Origin: Bacillota bacterium
Lineage (GTDB): Bacteria > Bacillota > Clostridia > DSM-8532
Assembly: GCA_023459915.1 (NCBI GenBank)
Contig: JAEWSN010000207.1
Coordinates: forward strand, 34,223 to 98,222
Reading direction: 5' to 3'
DNA: 64,000 nucleotides
Shown one piece after another: positions 58,552 to 64,000 of the stretch (its first letter is position 1; every line of letters begins with the position of its first letter). Made by a program: the position numbers and the translations under genes. The notes below the pieces were generated by a model that worked only from the letters and a program-made list of their open reading frames with translations, was not told the origin of the DNA and searched no databases.

Positions 58552-59496
58552 ATGAACATCTCCGCCTTTCTCCGCCTCGTTGAAATCAGAACCAAGGTGG
58601 CCAGCGTCATCCCGTTTCTCACCGGCACCCTGTTCGCCCTGTATCACCATGGGCAGCTGCGGTGGCTGCCCGCCCTGCTGTTTCTGCTGTCCATGCTGTG
58701 TTTCGACATGTTCACCACAGGCCTGAACAACCGGCAGGATTTTCGGCGCGCCCGCAAGCGGGAGGGCTACAATTACGAAACCCACAACGCGATTGTCCAG
58801 TACGGCCTTTCGCTCCGGCAGGTGGATGTCACACTGGCACTGCTTTTTCTCCTGGCCACGGTGGCGGGAATCCTGCTGGTGACGGTGACGGATCTGTTCG
58901 TGCTGGCGCTGGGCATGCTGGCCTTTCTGGCCGGCATGCTGTATTCGGCGGGTCCCATGCCCATCTCCCGCACCCCGCTGGGAGAAGCCGCCTCCGGCAT
59001 CTCCATGGGCCTGGGCATCCCCTTTCTCTCCTGGTGGATCCACGCGCCTGCCGGGCATCTCTTCTCCTTCCACGCGGACTGGACCGGCATGACCCTCTCG
59101 CTGCAATGGCTGCCCGCCCTGCAGATTCTGCTCGCGTCAATCCCCGCGATCTGCTGCATTGCCAACATCATGCTGGCGAACAACCTCTGCGACCAGGAGG
59201 ACGATCTGCAGAACCACCGCTACACCCTGCCCATCGTGGCCGGTGCCCGTTTCGGCATGCTGTTGCACCACCTGCTCTACCTCGCCGCCTACCTGGCCAT
59301 CCCCGCCGCAGTCCTCGCCGGCGCCGCACCCTGGCCCTGTCTGCTGGTTTTGCTCACCGTCCCAAAAGTGTTGTCGAACCTTTCCGCCTTCCGAAACGTC
59401 CAATCAAAGAGGGAGACCTTTGGCACCGCGGTATCAAGCTTTCTGCTGATCTGTCTGCCGTTCGCCCTGCTGATGGGCGTCGGCGCGCTGCTGTAG
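58552..59496 (+). CDS. UbiA-family prenyltransferase (MenA-like)
   Basis: A 314-residue membrane protein with eight to nine spans. It starts LRLVEIRTKVASVIPFLTGTLFALY, and the two aspartate-rich sites are FDMFTTGLNNRQDF (first) and NIMLANNLCDQEDDLQNHRYTLPI (second), where Mg-diphosphate of the prenyl donor binds. The sequence order and size match 1,4-dihydroxy-2-naphthoate polyprenyltransferase (menaquinone synthesis) and related UbiA enzymes. No other men genes lie nearby, so the acceptor is uncertain. The leader carries the 19-bp array. The DUF4153 gene follows after 66 nt. Confidence 0.8.
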   Translation: MNISAFLRLVEIRTKVASVIPFLTGTLFALYHHGQLRWLPALLFLLSMLCFDMFTTGLNNRQDFRRARKREGYNYETHNAIVQYGLSLRQVDVTLALLFLLATVAGILLVTVTDLFVLALGMLAFLAGMLYSAGPMPISRTPLGEAASGISMGLGIPFLSWWIHAPAGHLFSFHADWTGMTLSLQWLPALQILLASIPAICCIANIMLANNLCDQEDDLQNHRYTLPIVAGARFGMLLHHLLYLAAYLAIPAAVLAGAAPWPCLLVLLTVPKVLSNLSAFRNVQSKRETFGTAVSSFLLICLPFALLMGVGALL

Positions 59497-59562
59497 GCCA
59501 CACATCTCCCGCCCTCAAGACAAGGATTGTGCCGGCATGTCCGGCTGGAAATGGAGGCCCCC

Positions 59563-61368
59563 ATGAAACTCACCCTATGGTTTCGAAAACTGGGCAGCGC
59601 CCTGCTGACAGGTTTGCGCCGCTTCCCGTTCGCCGTGCTGATCTCGGTGGCCATCACCTTCGTCATCCTGTGGCTGAACCACTGGTCCAACCAGATGGGC
59701 AACGCCGAACGCGACGATTGGACAAGAGCCCTGATGGTGCTCATCCTCGGCTTCCCCATCGTCCTGGGTGTCCATCTGATGCTGGAACGCGGACAAAAGG
59801 CCCCCACCTACAAACCCGTCGGGGTATTGTGGCGCGTCCTCGCCTTCGTACCCGTGGCTGCCGGCCTGACCGCCTACGCCTGGTTTCTGCTGCCGGTGCT
59901 CGACGACATCCCCATCATCCGGCTCATCATGCTCACCGCGTCCGCCGTGCTGATTTTTGTCTTCACACCCTATTGGTGGCGACGCGAGGGCATAGCCCTG
60001 CACAGCACACGCCTGCTGACCCGGAGCCTGGTGACCATCCTGTATGCCGGCATCCTGATGATGTCCCTGTTCGCCATCCTGTTCACATTGGAAAACCTGT
60101 TGAACGTCAACATCAAGGACGATCACTACGCCGACACCGCCACCTTCGTCTGGGCGCTGTTCGCGCCGCTGTTTTTCATGGCCGGCATTCCCGGCATCCG
60201 GGAAGTGCCCACACAGGCGGACTCCCCCAAAACCCTGCGCTTTTTGATGCACTACATTCTCATTCCATTGCTCTGGGTCTACACGGCCATCCTCTATGTC
60301 TATTCCGCCAAGATTCTGATTGAGCGCGAGTGGCCGCGCGGCATGGTTTCCAGCCTCATCCTGGCCTACCTCTGCGTGGGGCTGCTCATCTGGCTGCTGT
60401 CTTCGCCCGTGCGGGAAGACACCAAAATCGCGGTGTTCCATCACCGGTGGTTCGCCTGGTCCGCGCTGCCGCTGTTCGGCATTCTGTTCACCGCGCTGTT
60501 CATCCGCATCAATGAGTACGGATTCACAGAAGAGCGCTGGTTCGCGTTTCTGCTGGCAGTCTGGTGCGCCTTCGCCATCCTGTTTCTGGCAATCCGCAGC
60601 CTGTTCCTGAACAAGAATCCCGAAGCCGTCGGGCTTCGTCTCATTGTCCTGCCGGTCACCCTGGCCGCGCTGGCCATTTCTTCGGTGGTCGGCCCCTTCA
60701 GCGCCTTTGCCATCTCCGTGCGAAGCCAGAACCGACAGTTCGAGCAGCTGCTCGACCGGAACGGCATGCTCGTCGCTGGTCAGGCGGTCCCTGCCGAAGG
60801 TACGCTTTCCAAAGACGACCAGTCACGGATGGTCAGCATCCTGTACTGGTTCGAGGAGACGGACCGGCTGCCGGAGGTGGACAGCCTGCCGGCGCTGCAA
60901 CAGGTATCCCAGGCGGCGGCGCATCTGGCGCTGAGTCTGGACGAAACCTACCCGGACACGCGCTATCAGTATGTCCAGCTGATATCCGAGGCCGAAGCCC
61001 AGCCGGTGGACATCGCAGGATACGATCTGCTGGTGGAGATCGGCTACAATGACAACCTGTTCACGGACACGGCCTCGGGATTGTCGTTCCGGATGGATCA
61101 GCAGATCCAGGAGCTGCGTGTCACAAAGGCCGGGGAGCCCCTGATGAAATGGGATACAAGCGGGCTTCTCCAGCCGCTCGTCGAGAAGTACGGCGACGGC
61201 GCGCCGCTTGGGGAACTGCGGATCCCCAAAGAAGCGATGACCTTTGACCGGGAGGTTGATGGCACGCGGTTCCGGCTCCACCTTGTGCGTCTCGGGGGCA
61301 ACCTGAGCCCGGACGCGTCCACCCGCGACAAGTACACACAGGGCTGGCTGCTGGTGGACTTGCCTTGA
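59563..61368 (+). CDS. DUF4153-type multi-span membrane protein
   Basis: A 601-residue protein. About ten to twelve hydrophobic spans fill the first 400 residues, with the DUF4153 hallmarks IPLLWVYTAILYVYSAKILIEREWPRGMVSSLILAYLCVGLLIWLLSSP. A soluble, mainly beta C-terminal domain of about 190 residues follows (RNRQFEQLLDRNGMLV...YDLLVEIGYNDNLF...LHLVRLGG). The function of the family is unknown. GGAGG lies 5 nt before the ATG at 59563. It is probably cotranscribed with the prenyltransferase. The last 18 nt of the gene are part of a 37-bp tandem duplication. Confidence 0.82.
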   Translation: MKLTLWFRKLGSALLTGLRRFPFAVLISVAITFVILWLNHWSNQMGNAERDDWTRALMVLILGFPIVLGVHLMLERGQKAPTYKPVGVLWRVLAFVPVAAGLTAYAWFLLPVLDDIPIIRLIMLTASAVLIFVFTPYWWRREGIALHSTRLLTRSLVTILYAGILMMSLFAILFTLENLLNVNIKDDHYADTATFVWALFAPLFFMAGIPGIREVPTQADSPKTLRFLMHYILIPLLWVYTAILYVYSAKILIEREWPRGMVSSLILAYLCVGLLIWLLSSPVREDTKIAVFHHRWFAWSALPLFGILFTALFIRINEYGFTEERWFAFLLAVWCAFAILFLAIRSLFLNKNPEAVGLRLIVLPVTLAALAISSVVGPFSAFAISVRSQNRQFEQLLDRNGMLVAGQAVPAEGTLSKDDQSRMVSILYWFEETDRLPEVDSLPALQQVSQAAAHLALSLDETYPDTRYQYVQLISEAEAQPVDIAGYDLLVEIGYNDNLFTDTASGLSFRMDQQIQELRVTKAGEPLMKWDTSGLLQPLVEKYGDGAPLGELRIPKEAMTFDREVDGTRFRLHLVRLGGNLSPDASTRDKYTQGWLLVDLP

Positions 61369-61453
61369 CCAATGAAAGGACTGGTCGCTGGCGGACTTGC
61401 CTTGACCAATAAAAAGGCTGGCCGCTGGTGAATTTGCCTTGACCAATGACAAG
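61351..61453. repeat. 37-bp tandem repeat starting in the 3' end of the DUF4153 gene
   Basis: Copies start at 61351, 61388 and 61425 (the third is about 29 nt). The unit begins CTGGTGGACTTGCCTTGACC, so the first copy holds the last codons and the TGA stop, and the others are noncoding duplicates of it with several substitutions. Confidence 0.85.
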
Positions 61454-61485
61454 GCCGCCGACATGCGACATGCCGGCGGCCTTTT
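61451..61485 (+). terminator. Intrinsic terminator of the prenyltransferase-DUF4153 operon
   Basis: AAGGCCGCCG (61451-61460) pairs with CGGCGGCCTT (61474-61483) around a 13-nt loop, followed by T residues. It abuts the 37-bp repeat array. Confidence 0.8.
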
Positions 61486-61523
61486 GCATTCTCTTCCCAT
61501 TCCGGAAACACCCCGATTGGGGG

Positions 61524-62441
61524 TCATCCCTGAACAATCTGAAGCATCCTGTCCAGACAGGTTTTCGCCTTGAGGCGGACTTCTTCTTCCACCGCAATGT
61601 CATACTTCCCGTCCCGCAATGCCTCATGAACACTTCGCAGGCTGGTTTTCTTCATGTTGGGGCAGACAAGGCCCGGGCTCATCAGCCAGAAGGTCTTGCC
61701 CGGATTCTCCTTTTCGAGGGGATGCAGCACGCCCATCTCCGTTCCGATGATGAACTTTTCCGCCGTGCTGTTTCTCGCGTAGTTGAGAATCCCCTGGGTG
61801 CTGCCGACGTAATCCGCAAGCGCCGTGATGTCCGGGGTGCATTCCGGATGCACCAGCAGGAGCGCGTCAGGATGCACTTCCTTCATCTTGAGCACCTCGT
61901 CGCGACGGATGCGGTGATGCGTGATGCAACAGCCATCCCACAGGATGAGGTTTTTCTCCGGCACCTGTTCGGCCACCCAGGTGCCCAGGTTTTGGTCCGG
62001 CACAAACAGGATGTCCTTCTGGGGCATGGACCGAATCACGGACACCGCGTTCGACGAGGTGCAGCACACGTCGCACTCCGCCTTCACGTCGGCGGAGGTG
62101 TTGATGTAGCACACCACCGGCACGCCGGGCAGCTCCGCCTTGCGCGCGCGCAGGGCATCGGCCGTGATGGTGTCCGCCATGGGGCAGCCGGCGTGAATCT
62201 CCGGCAGGAGCACGGTCTTTTCCGGCGAGAGAATCTTGGCGCTCTCCGCCATGAAATGCACGCCGCAAAAGACGATGGTGTCGGCGGGGCTGTTTGCGCA
62301 AAAGCGCGCGAGGGCAAATGAGTCGCCCACCACATCCGCGACATCCTGCACCTCGCCCACCTGATACATGTGCGCCACAATCACGGCATTCCGTTCCTGT
62401 TTCATGCGCAGAATCTCGGAAACCATCTGTTCCTTGTCCAT
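61524..62441 (-). CDS. nadA: Quinolinate synthase A
   Basis: A 305-residue [4Fe-4S] enzyme that condenses iminoaspartate with dihydroxyacetone phosphate to quinolinate for NAD synthesis. Cluster cysteines lie in VFCGVHFMAESAKILSP, WDGCCITHH (cluster Cys plus neighbour) and SPGLVCPNMKKTSL; VAHMYQVGEVQDVADVVGDSFALA is the substrate-binding opening. The length is normal. GGGAGG lies 6 nt before the ATG at 62441. nadB and nadC are not adjacent, which is unusual because these genes are often clustered. Confidence 0.95.
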   Translation of the reverse strand: MDKEQMVSEILRMKQERNAVIVAHMYQVGEVQDVADVVGDSFALARFCANSPADTIVFCGVHFMAESAKILSPEKTVLLPEIHAGCPMADTITADALRARKAELPGVPVVCYINTSADVKAECDVCCTSSNAVSVIRSMPQKDILFVPDQNLGTWVAEQVPEKNLILWDGCCITHHRIRRDEVLKMKEVHPDALLLVHPECTPDITALADYVGSTQGILNYARNSTAEKFIIGTEMGVLHPLEKENPGKTFWLMSPGLVCPNMKKTSLRSVHEALRDGKYDIAVEEEVRLKAKTCLDRMLQIVQG

Positions 62442-62506
62442 CCTGACCTCCCACGTTCCCGGGACTCGGCCGAGGCCAACCCGGAAACGGATGCATTCCA
62501 TGTTAT

Positions 62507-62534
62507 CGGACGGCCGCCTGTCGGCGGCCGTCCG
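62507..62534. promoter_or_regulatory. Perfect hairpin in the nadA leader
   Basis: CGGACGGCCGCC (62507-62518) and GGCGGCCGTCCG (62523-62534) form a 12-bp stem with a 4-nt loop. It starts at the predicted 5' end of the nadA transcript, about 66 nt upstream of the start codon, and is not followed by a T tract on either strand. Confidence 0.65.
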
Positions 62535-62541
62535 TGTCATG

Positions 62542-62571
62542 ATTGTACCACAGTGGAAAGGGAGGTGTCAG
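62542..62571 (-). promoter_or_regulatory. Sigma-A promoter of nadA
   Basis: On the minus strand CTGACA (62571-62566) and TACAAT (62547-62542) are 18 nt apart. The predicted start is at about 62535, immediately before the hairpin. Confidence 0.65.
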
Positions 62572-62669
62572 GCGCCGGGGCAACCAAACAAGCCGGTCGT
62601 GTCCGTCACGATGTCCATGGCGCCACGCGGCCGGTTCGGCAACACGGTCAGTTCGGCAACGCAGCCGAT

Positions 62670-64000
62670 TCAGCGCGCCGCGCGCAGCCAGACCGCCATT
62701 TCGCCCACCCCCCGGTTGTTCCAGGCATAATAGGGAACGGCGCGCAGCTTCACAGGTTCAGGCGCGGCATCCGGCGTGTTGCCCGGCCACGGCCGGTAGA
62801 GCTGCCCATCCGCCCAGTCGGATTCCCTGTCGCGCAGACCGTCGAGGGTGACGGCCACCACGCCGCCCAGCAGTTCCGGCTCAAAGGTGGCCTTGAGCGT
62901 GGTGTCGGCGGGGATGGACAACGCAGACAGGTTGTCGCCATTGTCAACCTGCTCGAAGCAGTAGGCGAGCGGGCCATAGGTCAGGGCCACGCGACCGGCA
63001 TCCGCGCGCACCCGCGGGTGTGCCTGCACAAGCACAGGCCGCAAATCCAAATCGAGGTCCAGCCAGTCCCCGGGCACCCATCGCTTGCTGACATGGGCAT
63101 ATCCGTCCTTCATCAGGGCGGGCTGGTCTGCCGCGTTGCCATCCAGCGTGAGCCGGAGCGGCGGCAATCCCTCCGGTTCGCTTCCCATGGAAAGGATCGG
63201 CTTTTGAGACCACCCGGGAATGCGCACCGCAAGGGTGAAGGGTTCCGTCGGGAAAGACTTGCCGGCCACGGCCGCCACCTGCAGCCGCACACCGCCATCC
63301 CAGGGGAATCCGGTTTGCTGTGTGAGCTGGATGGTGCCGTCGGCCACCTCCAGCGCCACGCTTCCCCCGATGAAGAGATGGGTGAACACGGCCGTATCCG
63401 TCCGGGTGTGGATGTAGTCTCCCAGAGAGGCCATCAGGCGGGCCAGGTTGGGTGGGCAGCAGGCACAGCCATACCAATGCGGCCGTTCGGCAAGCACATG
63501 CTTCTTGCGGGGATCCTTCTGCGACGCTTCCGGCCAAACCTCAAGCGGATTGACATAGAAAAAGTGCCGCCCGTCCGCAGCCATGCCGGAGATGACCGAA
63601 TTGTACAGCGCCTGCTCCATGACATCCGCATACAGACGGTTCGCGCCGAACTGCAGCATGCGGTGCGCGAAGAACACCAGTCCGATGGACGCGCAGGTCT
63701 CCTGATACACCGTGTCGTTCGGCAAATCATAGTCGAAGGAGAATGCCTCTCCATGTACAGTCTGCCCAATGCCGCCGGTGAGGTAGAGCTGTTTGGAGGC
63801 GATGTTGCGGAAAAGCTTGTCGCAAGCCGCCTGCAGCGTGGGATCGCCGGTTTCACGGGCAATGTCCGCCATGCCGGCGTACAGATACACGGCGCGCACC
63901 GCGTGCCCGATGGCCACCTCCTGCTCCCGCACCGGCTTGTGCGCCTGATGATAGGCCAGATCCGGCGCCTTCGTCTGCACCTTTCCCTCCCAGTGGGACA
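62670..64000 (-). CDS. GH127 beta-L-arabinofuranosidase-like enzyme (5' end outside window)
   Basis: The frame remains open to the right edge of the window (about 443 residues visible of an expected 600-650). It shows the GH127/DUF1680 pattern: YHQAHKPVREQEVAIGHAVRAVYLYAGMADIA, TGGIGQTVHGEAFSFDYDLPNDTVYQETCASIGLV (zinc-binding Glu/Cys), and YGCACCPPNLARLMASLGDY, whose paired cysteines provide a zinc ligand and the cysteine nucleophile. The enzymes release L-arabinofuranose from plant glycans or glycoproteins. The visible part has no export signal, but the N-terminus is missing. The gene ends 135 nt before the nadA promoter hairpin without an obvious terminator. Confidence 0.9.
   Translation of the reverse strand, partial: SHWEGKVQTKAPDLAYHQAHKPVREQEVAIGHAVRAVYLYAGMADIARETGDPTLQAACDKLFRNIASKQLYLTGGIGQTVHGEAFSFDYDLPNDTVYQETCASIGLVFFAHRMLQFGANRLYADVMEQALYNSVISGMAADGRHFFYVNPLEVWPEASQKDPRKKHVLAERPHWYGCACCPPNLARLMASLGDYIHTRTDTAVFTHLFIGGSVALEVADGTIQLTQQTGFPWDGGVRLQVAAVAGKSFPTEPFTLAVRIPGWSQKPILSMGSEPEGLPPLRLTLDGNAADQPALMKDGYAHVSKRWVPGDWLDLDLDLRPVLVQAHPRVRADAGRVALTYGPLAYCFEQVDNGDNLSALSIPADTTLKATFEPELLGGVVAVTLDGLRDRESDWADGQLYRPWPGNTPDAAPEPVKLRAVPYYAWNNRGVGEMAVWLRAAR

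Noticed and set aside
1..64000. Insertion sequences, phage genes or att sites
   Set aside because: No transposase, integrase, terminal inverted repeats with target duplications, or phage structural genes were seen anywhere in the window.

Overview
The window reads as chromosomal DNA of a GC-rich anaerobic member of the Firmicutes (Clostridia-like). The reasons are strong AGGAGG-type ribosome binding sites, frequent ATGA stop/start overlaps, azlCD, an rpsR-rplI-dnaB cluster, a Na+-pumping decarboxylase beta subunit, an oxygen-sensitive radical-SAM sulfatase activase and an Fe-S-bearing aldo/keto reductase. I cannot place it below that level. There is no rRNA, phage, integrase, transposase or CRISPR array. 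Coding density is high and both strands are used.

Layout. 1-1.7 kb: 3' end of an oadG-like gene and oadB, closed by a strong terminator. 1.8-5.5 kb (minus): HAD phosphatase, secreted coiled-coil protein, ftsE, ftsX. 5.7-12.2 kb: HD-domain protein, MscS channel, threonine aldolase, Fe-S aldo/keto reductase with a small membrane protein, and azlCD. 12.2-16.3 kb: a 1337-residue GH2 glycosidase with two discoidin-like modules. 16.3-23 kb (minus): methyltransferase, acetyltransferase, two membrane proteins, an EF-G/TetM-like GTPase fused to a YacP/Rae1-type NYN nuclease, and a MATE exporter. 23.4-24.2 kb: a ThuA-like protein. 24.2-35.8 kb (minus): one apparent operon of a ROK regulator, two half-size ChrA-family transporters, an anaerobic sulfatase-maturating enzyme and five different sulfatases. 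35.9-39.2 kb (minus): arsR, a CoA-disulfide-reductase/rhodanese fusion and ACR3. 39.3-41.8 kb: an unidentified protein and a CPA2 antiporter. 41.8-46.3 kb: an amino-sugar locus (cupin, nagB, isomerase/epimerase; divergent ROK-fold kinase and PIG-L deacetylase). 46.3-46.5 kb: tRNA-Gly and tRNA-Thr. 46.5-50.3 kb: membrane protein, homocysteine methyltransferase-like protein and DUF4349 lipoprotein. 50.6-57.2 kb (minus): rpsR, rplI, dnaB, tilS, hpt, ftsH. 57.2-64 kb: acidic lipoprotein, UbiA-type prenyltransferase, DUF4153 protein, nadA and a partial GH127 enzyme.

How the parts work together. The most striking region is the sulfatase operon. All five sulfatases carry a Cys-type CxPxR site, the matching maturase is co-transcribed, and none of the five has a signal peptide. 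Desulfation would therefore happen in the cytoplasm and release sulfate there. The co-transcribed ChrA pair belongs to a family that moves chromate, a sulfate analogue, so I propose that it exports sulfate. The GH2, GH127, ThuA and amino-sugar genes fit a cell that imports and dismantles host or plant glycans.

A second theme is an unusual density of short tandem duplications (periods 12-37 bp), both inside genes (almost always in-frame) and between them.
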